A stretch of 64,000 nt of DNA from Streptomyces viridochromogenes DSM 40736 (GCF_000158955.1 NZ_GG657757.1:4662637-4726636), one strand, 5' to 3'; positions 1-7,544 are shown, numbered from the stretch's first letter. Notes: generated by a model not told the origin, from the letters alone. Numbers and translations are program-made.

Positions 1-1
1 T

Positions 2-85
2 GTCCTCCACGACGATGCCGATTACCGTGCCATTGCCCGGCACGCATCCGACCTGCTCGAGCACAACGTCCACAACATCGCCTGA
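2..85 (+). CDS. C-terminal fragment of a PIN-domain (VapC-like) toxin, cut by the window edge
   Basis: Reading from base 2, 27 codons run to a TGA at 83-85. The peptide contains VLHDDADYRAIA followed by a short amphipathic tail, which is how PIN-domain VapC ribonucleases end: a strand carrying the last catalytic Asp, then a final helix. The N-terminal part lies outside the window, so start and antitoxin partner cannot be seen. It would be a second VapC gene beside the complete vapBC module 2.2 kb downstream. With so few residues the family call is tentative. Confidence 0.45.
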   Translation, partial: VLHDDADYRAIARHASDLLEHNVHNIA

Positions 86-288
86 GGCGATCTCCCCAGA
101 AGGACATCGGTAACCGTCCCCTGTGGTCGGTAGCGGCAGCCTTCAGCCTCGCTGTGGGGCACGCTATGGGCACGGGTCCGGAGCCATCGGTCTGGGGGAG
201 ATGGGGCGACGGACATTCGGAGGATCCTGCGTCCAGGTGCCTCTTGCCCAGGACATGTGTGGTTGCGGATGCGTAGGTGGCTCGGCTG

Positions 289-2133
289 TCATTCGACGTC
301 GACTCCGTAGGCGCGGGCGAGGCCGTCGAGGCCGTCCGCCCATCCCTGACCGAGGGCCCGTAGCTTCCATGCGGGTAGGCCGTCGACGGAGTGCCGGTAC
401 AACTCGGCGACGACCATGGCTCGGATATCCGGGTTTGCGGACGGCTGGAAAGCCCATGCCGCCCCGGTCACGCAGTCGATGTGCAAGGCGGCGTGGGTGA
501 GGGAGCCGCAGTTCAGACCCGTGTCGACGTCCATGTTGATGGCGATGGCGACGCGGCGCACTCGCTCGGGCAGGGCAGCCAGGTGAATGGTGGCGCGTTC
601 GACGGCGTACGGACCCTCCCGCTGCTTGCCCAGAAGCCGTGCGGCACCGTCGGCAGAGAAGGGCTGGTTATAGAAGACGAAGTCCTCGTCGGCTGCCACC
701 CGGCCGTCCTCCCCGGTCAGGAAGAGGGTGAGGTCCGCGTCCGCGCCGGCGAAGCTGAAGGCGACGTGCAGCCCCTGCCAGGCGTCCTCGGGCAGGACGA
801 GGGTCTGGCCGGGGATGAGCGAGGTAGGCAGCACGGGCGGTGTGGCGGGTGCAGGAGGCGGTCCTGCCGCCCTGTGTTCCTTCCATTCGACGAACGGCTT
901 GATCCGGTAGGGATCCGTGAGTGGCGTCCGGTCGCCGGGTGGGGTGCCGGCGCCGAGGGTGACGTCGATGTCGGCGAGTGACGGTTCGCCGGCACCGGGT
1001 TCGTCCTGAGCATGGTCGAGCAGGACCTGGAGGCCGGGCACGCGGCTGGTGTCCAGCGGCTTGATCGCGCTGGACAGGTAGCCCGATGCGGTGGTGGTGA
1101 CGGAGCAGGTGACGTCCTGCCCGATGTCCTGGAAGCACAGGGCGTCCTCGGGTTCCCGCCAGGGCGTGGACTCGATCGCCTGGCGCGTCCAGCGGCCGTA
1201 GGCCACGAAGCCGAGGCGCTGGGTGTCGGGCAGGCGGGTCAGCACAGCGAGGTCGATGGCCGTGATGCCGGGTGCGGTGGCGAAGCCCTCCTTCAGCGTG
1301 GCGACGATGTTGGAACCCATGGACGTCAGCCACCACAGAACGCGGTCCCGCTTGGTGAGGTTCTTCAGCGTCGGGCGCCCGCCGGGCGTGAGCCCAGGCG
1401 TCTGACCGGGCATGGAGTCGAGGTCCTGTTGCCGCACAACGACGGACAGCACCGAGCCGTCCACGCCTACGGCACAGCCGGCGGCCGGGTTGTCCGAGAA
1501 GGCGGTGTTCACCGCTTCGCAGACGGTGTCCTCGTCATTGGCGAGCAGGGCTTGCCACCAGTGTTCGGCCTCGCTCACCAACTGATGGCGGATCGCTTCC
1601 AGTCGCGCTGTCTCGGCGGCCAGGTAGGCGGGCGCCTCCTGTTCCGCCCGTCGTCTGGCCGCAGCCCTCTCTGCGCGGGCCAGCCGCCCCACGCCCTGAA
1701 GGTGGAACGTCCGGGCTTCAGCGAGCGCCCATGACAGGCTCAGTTGGGGGGCGTCCGGGATGACGGGCGGATGTGCCGCGGGAAAGGACTCCAGGTGAAC
1801 GCTGGTCATCTGCCGCCTCAGCTCGCGCAACTGAGCGATGGCGGCATCGCGCTCCGCCTCCTGCTGAGCCCGCTCCGCCTGACGGCGCGCCCGGTCCAAT
1901 TGCGCGGCTGAGGGGGCGACCGTACGAGAGCGTGTCGTACGCCGTGTACTCGTGCGCCGTCGATTGCCGCCGAGGGAACTCGACGCGTAGAAGGGGCCGA
2001 GCCCGGTCGACATCCTGGTGCCGCCGCTGCCCACGCTGAGCCTCGCCGCACGTGGCCCGACCGAGGTGCGCACTCCACGAGTCGAGACCCGCACACTCAT
2101 CCCAGGTACACCGACACGGAAACCGAACCCCAT
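289..2133 (-). CDS. DUF4236-TerD fusion protein
   Basis: Protein of 614 aa. The first ~55 residues (MGFGFRVGVPG, then SVRVSTRGVRTSVGP) match DUF4236, a short glycine/valine-rich beta domain. Residues ~90-230 are Arg/Glu/Ala-rich and probably coiled coil. The last ~190 residues are a TerD domain of the tellurite-resistance/stress family, with the acidic motif NMDVDTGLNCGSLTHA resembling its calcium-binding site. The ATG at 2133 was preferred to longer frames because the DUF4236 motif begins there and a GGGGAGAGGGG stretch lies just upstream. TerD proteins are linked to membrane-associated stress and phage-defence systems; what DUF4236 adds is unknown. The gene is transcribed away from vapBC, with which it shares a 133-bp intergenic region. 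It lies between two VapC-like genes, so this end of the window looks accessory. Confidence 0.75.
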   Translation of the reverse strand: MGFGFRVGVPGMSVRVSTRGVRTSVGPRAARLSVGSGGTRMSTGLGPFYASSSLGGNRRRTSTRRTTRSRTVAPSAAQLDRARRQAERAQQEAERDAAIAQLRELRRQMTSVHLESFPAAHPPVIPDAPQLSLSWALAEARTFHLQGVGRLARAERAAARRRAEQEAPAYLAAETARLEAIRHQLVSEAEHWWQALLANDEDTVCEAVNTAFSDNPAAGCAVGVDGSVLSVVVRQQDLDSMPGQTPGLTPGGRPTLKNLTKRDRVLWWLTSMGSNIVATLKEGFATAPGITAIDLAVLTRLPDTQRLGFVAYGRWTRQAIESTPWREPEDALCFQDIGQDVTCSVTTTASGYLSSAIKPLDTSRVPGLQVLLDHAQDEPGAGEPSLADIDVTLGAGTPPGDRTPLTDPYRIKPFVEWKEHRAAGPPPAPATPPVLPTSLIPGQTLVLPEDAWQGLHVAFSFAGADADLTLFLTGEDGRVAADEDFVFYNQPFSADGAARLLGKQREGPYAVERATIHLAALPERVRRVAIAINMDVDTGLNCGSLTHAALHIDCVTGAAWAFQPSANPDIRAMVVAELYRHSVDGLPAWKLRALGQGWADGLDGLARAYGVDVE

Positions 2134-2229
2134 GACGTACCCCTCTCCCCAGAACAGTCTGGCACCCCAAAGGGGCGTGTGAGGCCGGCTCGGCTGGCCC
2201 TCAGCAACACGACATGGGGAGGTGGTGCC

Positions 2230-2269
2230 TGATACATCAACGCGGTACATGGACTACTCTTGGTACATG
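2230..2269 (+). promoter_or_regulatory. Leaderless vapB promoter with repeated GGTACATG operator-like sites
   Basis: A -10-like hexamer TACTCT (2255-2260) sits exactly 7-12 bases before the ATG at 2267, the usual geometry of a leaderless Streptomyces transcript; TGATAC (2230-2235) is a weak -35 candidate. The octamer GGTACATG occurs at 2244-2251 and again at 2262-2269, 18 bp apart and bracketing the -10. Ribbon-helix-helix antitoxins commonly repress through paired short repeats, so this fits autoregulation by VapB. The operator role is inference. Confidence 0.5.
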
Positions 2270-2533
2270 TCCATGAAGCGCACCAACGTCTACGCCGACC
2301 CCGAGGACCTGGCCATCATCAAGGAGGCCGCCAAGCGCCGAGGTGTAAGCGAGGCCGAGATCATCCGCCAGGGCATCCACCTCGCCGCCATGGCGAACCG
2401 AGTCTGGGAAGAGCCGCTGTTCTCACGCACCTTCGAGGGGCCGGGGCGCACGCTGTCCAAGTCGGAGGTCCGCGACACGGTCACCGAGGCCGTCCGGCGC
2501 GAGACCGACTCGGGTTCCGGATCCGCCGCGTGA
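2267..2533 (+). CDS. vapB: VapB-family ribbon-helix-helix antitoxin
   Basis: Protein of 88 aa from the ATG at 2267. The N-terminus (MKRTNVYADPEDLAIIKEAA) is a typical ribbon-helix-helix start: a short DNA-contacting strand followed by two helices including RRGVSEAEIIRQGI. The C-terminal third is charged and probably disordered until it wraps the toxin. It should neutralise the adjacent VapC and repress its own promoter. The start is supported by the leaderless promoter geometry. An ATG two codons later is possible, and an upstream in-frame GTG at 2222 is disfavoured because it would place the promoter inside the gene. The stop overlaps the toxin start by 4 bp, so the two are translationally coupled. 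Confidence 0.8.
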   Translation: MSMKRTNVYADPEDLAIIKEAAKRRGVSEAEIIRQGIHLAAMANRVWEEPLFSRTFEGPGRTLSKSEVRDTVTEAVRRETDSGSGSAA

Positions 2534-2973
2534 TCATTGTCATCGCCGATACGTCCGGCCTTCTGGCAGCCCTGGACTCGTCTCATCCGGAACACGGGGC
2601 GGCGAACGAGGCGATCATGGCGGCGGGGTTGCTGGTCATGTCCCCGCTCCTGCTGGCCGAACTGGATCACGTGGCGACGCGTGAGCTCGGCAGGGAGGCC
2701 GCCCTCAGCGCGGTCGATGACCTGCGGCGCTGGATTAGCCGTGGTCGTGTCGTCCTGCCGGAGATCACGGACGACCACCTGGGCGCCGCCCAGTCTGTCC
2801 GTGTCCGCTACCGCGCGCTGGACCTCGACCTCGCCGACGCGGTGAACGTGGCGCTTGCCTCCGACTACGACACGGACGCGATTCTCACCCTCGACCGACG
2901 CGACTTCCGGGCCGTACGCCCGCTGGGCCGATACAAGTCGTTCCGGGTACTCCCCGACGACCTCCCGATCTGA
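2530..2973 (+). CDS. vapC: VapC-family PIN-domain ribonuclease toxin
   Basis: Protein of 147 aa from a GTG at 2530 that overlaps the vapB stop (GTGA). The PIN-domain acidic residues are visible in order: IADTSGLLAAL near the N-terminus, SPLLLAELDHVATRE (Glu of motif 2), LDLADAVNVALA (Asp pair of motif 3) and ILTLDRRDFRAV at the end. Together they form the metal-binding active site of a ribonuclease that usually cleaves tRNA or rRNA when unbound by antitoxin. Length is close to the family norm and the module looks intact. Confidence 0.85.
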   Translation: MIIVIADTSGLLAALDSSHPEHGAANEAIMAAGLLVMSPLLLAELDHVATRELGREAALSAVDDLRRWISRGRVVLPEITDDHLGAAQSVRVRYRALDLDLADAVNVALASDYDTDAILTLDRRDFRAVRPLGRYKSFRVLPDDLPI

Positions 2974-3441
2974 CGCAGGACCCAAAGCGGTCAAGTGCCC
3001 GCTTCCACAAGGGGCTTGGGCGCCGCCCACGGCGAAGACATGCAGGACGGGCGTCCGCCATCGCCCAGGAACAGCGGGCTGAGGGCTCGCCTCCGGCTCA
3101 AGCAGCTGCACTGGGACTTCGTGCTGCTGCGCAGTGACCGGACCTCGCATCGGTCAGGACACGGCAGCGGAAAGTGAGGTCGGTGGAGTCTCAAAGGGCG
3201 AGTCAAACCGGCGGGGCGGCGCCCATCGGTTGAGGGCGCCCCGCCGGGAAAGGGTTCGAGCCTCATCCTCATCAGGTCGATCATGGGGGACTGTCTACAT
3301 GGACCAACCGGCCCGGCGCCTCGGTCCATCGTCCACTTAGGTCCAGCGTCGACTTCAAGTAGACGACCAGTCCTGACTGCGGCGATCCAGTACGAGTACG
3401 CCGGTTTCCGGACGTCGTACGACGGCGTCAGGAGGGGCGGG
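2974..3441. other. Intergenic stretch with one strong hairpin
   Basis: No convincing gene lies between vapC and the convergent sigma/lectin gene. Short open frames here are Arg/Pro-rich and show no recognisable domain. The only structure I can support is the hairpin at 3208-3247. Confidence 0.4.
3208..3247. terminator. GC-rich hairpin between convergent genes
   Basis: A left arm of about 17 bases (3208-3224) pairs with 3234-3247 through the GGCGGGGCG/CGCCCCGCC core, with a 3-base bulge and a ~9-base loop. There is no clear T-run, but GC-rich hairpins without one can terminate transcription in Streptomyces. It lies between the + strand vapC and the - strand sigma/lectin gene and could serve either. 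Confidence 0.4.
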
Positions 3442-4974
3442 TCATTGCGCTCCCGCCCGCCACTGCTGAGCCGTGCCCCCGGTCAGCGGCTCCAGCGACA
3501 GCCCGCCGCCCCTGTCCGGGGTGACCGCCGTCTCGATGGCGATCGCCGGGCGGATGACCCCGTCGGCGTCGACCGTGAAGCGCAGGTTGTCGCCGTTGTC
3601 GCCGTCGACCGAGTCGCACTCCCAGATGCCCACACCCCGGTCGACGGAACCGCGGCTGTCCAGGCAGTAGTCGGGGTCCGCGGCCGACTGCACGACACCG
3701 CGGCCGGTGTCGACGCGCCAGCGCTGGGTGGGGGCGGCGGTGCAGGGGGCGGTTATGACGTCGGTGCCTTTGTCGAAGTCGCCGGACACCTCCAGGCACC
3801 GGCCCGAGGCGGCGTTCACGACCTGGGCGTACGTGCCGTTCGGGGCGTGGGCCGTGGGGGAGGGGGACGGGCGGGGGCTGCGGCTCGGGGGCCGTGTCGT
3901 CGGGCTCGGGCTCCGCGTGGGAGACGGGGGCCTCCTGGAGGTCCGGGACGGCGACGGTGTCGCGGACACCGTCGCCGTGACCGTGATCGGCGGCGCGGTC
4001 GTGGGCGTGCCGGCGGCGCCCGCTGAACGGTGGTCCGCGGAGTCGCCCGAGGGCAGCATGAGGATCGCCAGGGGGACCAGGGCCACGCCGAAGGCCGCGG
4101 AGGCCAGCAGTAAGCGGCGGGACGGAGGGCGCCGCGCCCCCGTGCCGCCGGCGACGCCCCGGGGCTCGGGGCCCTGCCGGGTCGTGTACGCCGAACCGGA
4201 CCAGGGCAGCAGGCCCTCCGCCAGGGCCGCGCGCGGGGTGTCCCGCAGGGTCGTCAGCTCCTCGTGTGCGGCCGTGCAATGCGGGCATTGCGCCATGTGC
4301 GCGTGCAGGTCGGGACTGTGGCGGGGGGCGTCCGCCCGCGTCGACTCCTCGATCAGGCGGCGGAAGTCCGCGCAGCGCGGGTCGTCGGAGGCGGCCAGGC
4401 GCGACCTGAGACAGGCTTGGGACATCGCCTGGAGGGCCTGCGTTGTGCCGTACACGACGTCCTGGGGAGCGAGGTCGAGGAAGGAGGCCGTGCGGCCCTC
4501 GGGCTCCTCGTCCACGACGGCGTACCAGAGGAGGCCCTGGGTGCGGGAGGGCAGGGTGTGGAACGCGGCCAGCAGGGGCGGCAGCGGGCCCCCCGGGGTG
4601 CCGGTGGTGTTCAGGACCAGCAGCAGGCCGGGGTCCAGGCCCGCGGAGCGGTCGTCGCGGGCCCAGGAGGCGGCCAGCCGGGCGGTCAGCAGCAGGAGGT
4701 GGTGGCGGAGCGGGACGCGGGGTTCCACACCGTGTGCCGTCTCGCGGGCCGCCGCCGTGAAGGTCTCGGCCACCAGCCGCCGGGCCGCCGACTCGCTCGT
4801 GGTGCACAGCCGGGCGTAGCCGAGGGCCGCCGGGCGGTGCCGTCGGTGGAGCTCCCGCAGCGCCGCGTAGGCGGTGGCGGTGTCGCCGCGCAGCAGTACG
4901 GTCAGCCGCGCGTCCGGCACCTCGCCGTACGGCCCGCGGTCCGCGTCCCCGGCAGTGTCGCCGCCCTGAGCCAT
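3442..4974 (-). CDS. Single-chain ECF sigma-like / zinc-finger anti-sigma-like / transmembrane / ricin-B lectin protein
   Basis: Protein of 510 aa. Residues ~15-95 resemble ECF sigma region 2 (helical, with YARLCTTSESAARRLVAETF). Residues ~125-195 resemble region 4. These are followed by LHAHMAQCPHC (~225-240), the HxxxCxxC zinc-finger signature of ZAS anti-sigma factors. A single membrane helix follows near residues 290-310 (RRLLLASAAFGVALVPLAIL), then a Ser/Thr/Pro-rich linker of about 70 residues, then a ricin-type beta-trefoil lectin repeat (GRCLEVSGDFDKGT, TQRWRVD, CLDSRG, QQWR) to the C-terminus. The layout implies an extracytoplasmic carbohydrate sensor joined to a cytoplasmic sigma unit. 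Fused sigma/anti-sigma proteins of this general type are known in actinobacteria. Whether this sigma domain still binds RNA polymerase cannot be told from sequence. No partner gene lies beside it. Confidence 0.75.
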   Translation of the reverse strand: MAQGGDTAGDADRGPYGEVPDARLTVLLRGDTATAYAALRELHRRHRPAALGYARLCTTSESAARRLVAETFTAAARETAHGVEPRVPLRHHLLLLTARLAASWARDDRSAGLDPGLLLVLNTTGTPGGPLPPLLAAFHTLPSRTQGLLWYAVVDEEPEGRTASFLDLAPQDVVYGTTQALQAMSQACLRSRLAASDDPRCADFRRLIEESTRADAPRHSPDLHAHMAQCPHCTAAHEELTTLRDTPRAALAEGLLPWSGSAYTTRQGPEPRGVAGGTGARRPPSRRLLLASAAFGVALVPLAILMLPSGDSADHRSAGAAGTPTTAPPITVTATVSATPSPSRTSRRPPSPTRSPSPTTRPPSRSPRPSPSPTAHAPNGTYAQVVNAASGRCLEVSGDFDKGTDVITAPCTAAPTQRWRVDTGRGVVQSAADPDYCLDSRGSVDRGVGIWECDSVDGDNGDNLRFTVDADGVIRPAIAIETAVTPDRGGGLSLEPLTGGTAQQWRAGAQ

Positions 4975-5410
4975 CCTCGCCCCTCCTCGCCCGCCACCCG
5001 TCCCCAGTGCTGACGTACCAGCCAGTTTGGGGTGCCCACATGGTGGCGGAGGAGGCCCTCTTGGAAAAGGGAGTTACCTGAGGTAACTGAGCGGGGTTTC
5101 GGCGACCGGGAAGCGGGCCTCCGGAAGGATCGTTCCTCCACCGTCAGCCCCTTGCGCAACCGCACCAGCGTGCGCGACAGCAGCCGGGAGAGGTGGCCCC
5201 AGGATGCCGACAAGCCCCTCATCTGCCATGAAAGAGCAGGTGAGGGGCTTGTTCGTGCGGGCTTACTTCTTCTTGCCCTGGGTGTTGCCGGGAATCTTGG
5301 GGAGCTGGGTTTTGCTGGTCAGGGGCGGTGGGATCTTGCGCCTGGTGGTCGTCGTTGGTCGTCGTTGGTCATCATTGGCCACTGTCGAGCGGCCTCGGAC
5401 GGCCCAGGGA
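4975..5410. other. Intergenic region between the sigma/lectin gene and the integrated-element relic
   Basis: No intact gene recognised. On the - strand a short open frame ending in lysines stops at 5263-5265 and reads like the tail of a lost gene, but I cannot name it. The tandem GGTCGTCGTT units around 5345-5370 are a small simple repeat. The region probably includes decayed element DNA. Confidence 0.35.
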
Positions 5411-5606
5411 CGGCCTGAGATCGCTAAGCGCGCCGGACTCACCCAACGCGCGTTTCGGCATCACGCGCGCGTCTCCTTCGCCAAGGTCGCCGAGTACCAG
5501 AAGCGGGGCGCCGTCCACTTCCACGCGGTCATCCGCTTTGACGGCCCGGAGGGCGGCGACACGGCCCCTCCAGCCTGGGGCCTCCGCCGAGCTGCTGACC
5601 GACGTC
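5411..5606 (+). pseudogene. Fragment of a pSAM2/SLP1-type replication initiator (Rep)
   Basis: An internal piece of an actinomycete integrative-element Rep protein. The frame reads KRAGLTQRAFRHHARVSFAK, then VAEYQKRGAVHFHAVIRFDG, a block I recognise from RepSA-type initiators in which the HFHAV histidines belong to the HUH-like motif. After PPAWG the frame slips by one, and the expected continuation (ASAELLTDV) follows in the next frame. The fragment then runs straight into integrase sequence at about 5605. Start, catalytic tyrosine region and C-terminus are gone, so it cannot function. Confidence 0.7.
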
Positions 5607-5760
5607 CGAGAAGGCCGCGCTGATCTATCAGCACTCCGACGAGGAGCGTCAGGAAGAGGTCGCCGCCGGCCTCGACGCCATGGTCCAGAAGGCCCGCGAG
5701 GAGGCTGCCCGGAAGGCCGCCGAGAAGCGTTCTGGCACGAATCTGGCACGCGGCGAGTGA
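5605..5760 (+). pseudogene. C-terminal remnant of a tyrosine-recombinase integrase
   Basis: The frame ending at the TGA 5758-5760 reads SEKAALIYQHSDEERQEEVA and continues with a basic tail ending ARGE. ALIYQHSDEERQ is the signature just before and around the catalytic tyrosine of pSAM2-type integrases, so the active-site Tyr is retained while everything N-terminal is missing. It lies 50 bp from the 3' end of a tRNA-Gly gene, where such integrases sit in a complete element (rep-xis-int-att). The rep C-terminus, xis and most of int have been deleted between this fragment and the preceding one. Confidence 0.75.
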
Positions 5761-5774
5761 TCACACCGGACAGC

Positions 5775-5802
5775 AAAAGGGCCCAGGTCTCTGACCTGGG
5801 CC
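5775..5802 (-). terminator. Intrinsic terminator of the tRNA-Gly gene
   Basis: GGCCCAGGTC (5780-5789) pairs perfectly with GACCTGGGCC (5793-5802) around a 3-base loop. On the - strand the stem is followed by CTTTT (5779-5775), a classic Rho-independent terminator just past the tRNA 3' end. It also ends the integrase relic on the other strand. Confidence 0.75.
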
Positions 5803-5809
5803 TTCTTCG

Positions 5810-5883
5810 TGGAGCGGGTGACGAGAATCGAACTCGCGCTCTCAGCTTGGGAAGCTGATGTTCTACCATTAAACTACACCCGC
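5810..5883 (-). tRNA. tRNA-Gly (anticodon CCC)
   Basis: The - strand folds as a full cloverleaf: acceptor GCGGGTG/CACCCGC (5883-5877 with 5820-5814), D-arm with AGTTTAATGGTAGAAC, anticodon stem TCAGC/GCTGA closing the loop TTCCCAA (anticodon CCC), and T-arm GCGAG-TTCGATT-CTCGT. Discriminator T at 5813 is followed by an encoded CCA (5812-5810). Glycine tRNAs are known integration sites for pSAM2-like elements, which agrees with the integrase relic beside its 3' end. Confidence 0.93.
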
Positions 5884-6153
5884 GTAAGACGCCGACGGAG
5901 TCGGCGTCCGGACGGTCGCCACTTTACCTCATGTCAGGCTCCCGGTGTTCATGCCGTGGGGCCTGAGGGTTTTTCAGGCATGGATACCGACTGTGGGGTA
6001 CCGGAGTTGGGGCGTACGGTGGGGTGTCGGCGAGGGCCCGGGCGGGACCGGAGTGCCGTCTGGAGGGCCGTCCCTTTGATCCCGTACTGTGGCTTTTGTC
6101 GTCAGGCAAGCAGTAGCCCGACGCGGCTCTTGGGGAAGGGACTCTTGGACTTG

Positions 6154-6312
6154 ATGGAGCGCACCGTCGTCCGCTGTGCGGATGGGCACGTGTTCACCAC
6201 CGCTTCGTTCCCGATGCAGCAGGCCGAGCGGCTCGGTCCGGGCCGGCTCCTGCGCTGTCCGCGGTGCGCGCGGCTTCGGAGTGTCGTGCCCGTCAGCTAT
6301 CAGAAGCGGTAG
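6154..6312 (+). CDS. Small conserved Cys-pair protein (52 aa)
   Basis: The peptide begins MERTVVRCADGHVFTTASFP and ends with RCPRCARLRSVVPV plus a basic tail. Three cysteines (a C at residue 8 and a CPRC knuckle) suggest a small zinc ribbon, but no function is known to me. I recall similar short proteins upstream of dcd in other Streptomyces. The GGGGAAGGG ribosome site (6132-6140) is nearer to in-frame TTG codons at 6145 and 6151 than to the ATG at 6154, so the true start may be one to three codons earlier. A strong hairpin follows the stop. Confidence 0.6.
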   Translation: MERTVVRCADGHVFTTASFPMQQAERLGPGRLLRCPRCARLRSVVPVSYQKR

Positions 6313-6329
6313 CAGCACAAACGCGTACC

Positions 6330-6372
6330 AAGGCGCGCGGAGTCGTCCGGTTGCGGACGCTCCGCGCGCCTT
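6330..6372 (+). terminator. Long hairpin overlapping the dcd promoter
   Basis: AAGGCGCGCGGAG pairs with CTCCGCGCGCCTT and the inner CGTCCG with CGGACG around a GTTG loop, with a single bulged T: about 19 paired bases in total. It starts 18 bp after the stop of the preceding small gene and covers the -35 hexamer and most of the spacer of the dcd promoter. Confidence 0.6.
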
Positions 6373-6387
6373 GCGTATCCTCGGGGC
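6351..6387 (+). promoter_or_regulatory. Leaderless promoter of dcd
   Basis: TTGCGG (6351-6356) and TATCCT (6376-6381) are separated by 19 bp. The -10 hexamer lies exactly 7-12 bases before the GTG at 6388, so transcription should begin on the start codon. The -35 box is in the loop and right arm of the preceding hairpin. Confidence 0.55.
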
Positions 6388-6963
6388 GTGCTTCTCTCAG
6401 ACAAGGACATCCGGGCCGAGATCGACGCCGGGCGGGTGCGGATCGATCCGTATGACGACGCGATGGTGCAGCCGTCGAGCATCGATGTGCGGCTGGACCG
6501 CTACTTCCGGGTGTTCGAGAATCACCGGTACCCCCACATCGACCCCTCCGTCGAGCAGGCCGATCTGACCCGGCTCGTCGAGCCGGAGGGGGACGAGCCG
6601 TTCATCCTGCACCTCCGGGAGTTCGTCCTCGCCAGCACCTACGAGGTCATCTCGCTGCCCGACGATCTCGCCTCCCGGCTGGAGGGGAAGAGCTCGCTGG
6701 GGCGGCTCGGGCTGGTCACGCACTCCACCGCCGGGTTCATCGACCCGGGCTTCAGCGGGCACGTGACCCTTGAGCTGTCCAACCTCGCCACCCTGCCCAT
6801 CAAGCTCTGGCCGGGGATGAAGATCGGGCAGCTGTGCATGTTCCGGCTCAGCTCGCCCGCCGACTTCCCGTACGGCAGCGAGCGGTACGGATCGCGGTAC
6901 CAGGGGCAGCGGGGGCCCACCGCCTCCCGGTCCTTCCTCAACTTCCATCGGACCCAGGTGTGA
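6388..6963 (+). CDS. dcd: dCTP deaminase
   Basis: Protein of 191 aa, the usual length. It deaminates dCTP to dUTP as the first step toward dTTP; actinobacterial members may be bifunctional and release dUMP directly. The deaminase motifs are clear: VQPSSIDVRLD near residue 28, EGKSSLGRLGL (~110), HSTAGFIDPGFSGHVTLELSN with the catalytic Glu (~125-145), and GSRYQGQRGPTASR at the C-terminus, which closes over the nucleotide. The GTG start agrees with the leaderless promoter. A phosphoribosyltransferase follows 11 bp after the stop, suggesting a nucleotide-salvage operon. Confidence 0.95.
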   Translation: MLLSDKDIRAEIDAGRVRIDPYDDAMVQPSSIDVRLDRYFRVFENHRYPHIDPSVEQADLTRLVEPEGDEPFILHLREFVLASTYEVISLPDDLASRLEGKSSLGRLGLVTHSTAGFIDPGFSGHVTLELSNLATLPIKLWPGMKIGQLCMFRLSSPADFPYGSERYGSRYQGQRGPTASRSFLNFHRTQV

Positions 6964-6974
6964 GCGGCCGGAGC

Positions 6975-7487
6975 ATGGGTGACACGAGCGTGAGCGACGT
7001 ACGGGAGAACCTCTCCTACGAGCAGTTCGGTGTCGCCGTGCGCGAGCTCGCGCAGGTCATCGCCGACGACGGGTACGAGCCCGACGTGGTGCTGAGCATC
7101 GCCCGCGGCGGCGTCTTCGTGGCCGGTGGGCTCGCCTACGCCCTGGACTGCAAGAACATCCATCTCGTGAACGTCGAGTTCTATACGGGCGTGGGGACGA
7201 CCCTCGAGATGCCCGTCATGCTCGCCCCCGTCCCGAACGTGATCGACTTCTCCGAGAAGAAGGTGCTGATCACCGACGACGTCGCCGACACCGGCAAGAC
7301 CCTCAAGCTGGTGCGCGACTTCTGCCTCGACACCGTCGCCGAGGTGCGCAGCGCCGTGATCTACGAGAAGTCCCAGTCGCTCGTGAAGTGCGAGTACGTC
7401 TGGAAGCGGACCGATCAGTGGATCAACTTCCCCTGGTCCGTCGAAGAGCCCGTGGTGCGGCGCGCCGGGCAGGTCCTCGACGCCTGA
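6975..7487 (+). CDS. Purine-type phosphoribosyltransferase
   Basis: Protein of 170 aa. The PRPP-binding loop VLITDDVADTGKTL (about residue 97) is the hallmark of type I phosphoribosyltransferases, preceded by the LSIARGGVFVAGG pyrophosphate loop. The size and the C-terminal INFPWS resemble xanthine/hypoxanthine phosphoribosyltransferases, which convert free bases to nucleotides. The substrate cannot be fixed from sequence alone. The start is uncertain: the ATG at 6975 has a GGAG placed too close, and the GTG at 6990 (VSDVRENLSYEQ) is a good alternative. Probably co-transcribed with dcd and ended by the hairpin at 7519-7544. Confidence 0.85.
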   Translation: MGDTSVSDVRENLSYEQFGVAVRELAQVIADDGYEPDVVLSIARGGVFVAGGLAYALDCKNIHLVNVEFYTGVGTTLEMPVMLAPVPNVIDFSEKKVLITDDVADTGKTLKLVRDFCLDTVAEVRSAVIYEKSQSLVKCEYVWKRTDQWINFPWSVEEPVVRRAGQVLDA

Positions 7488-7518
7488 GAAGGACTGAGAC
7501 AAGGACAGAGATGTGGAA

Positions 7519-7544
7519 AAAGGGGCTCCGGCTGGAGCCCCTTT
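7519..7544. terminator. Bidirectional terminator
   Basis: AAAGGGGCTCC (7519-7529) pairs perfectly with GGAGCCCCTTT (7534-7544) around a 4-base loop, flanked by A-rich and T-rich tracts. It serves both the + strand phosphoribosyltransferase and the convergent - strand Yip1 gene. Confidence 0.85.
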
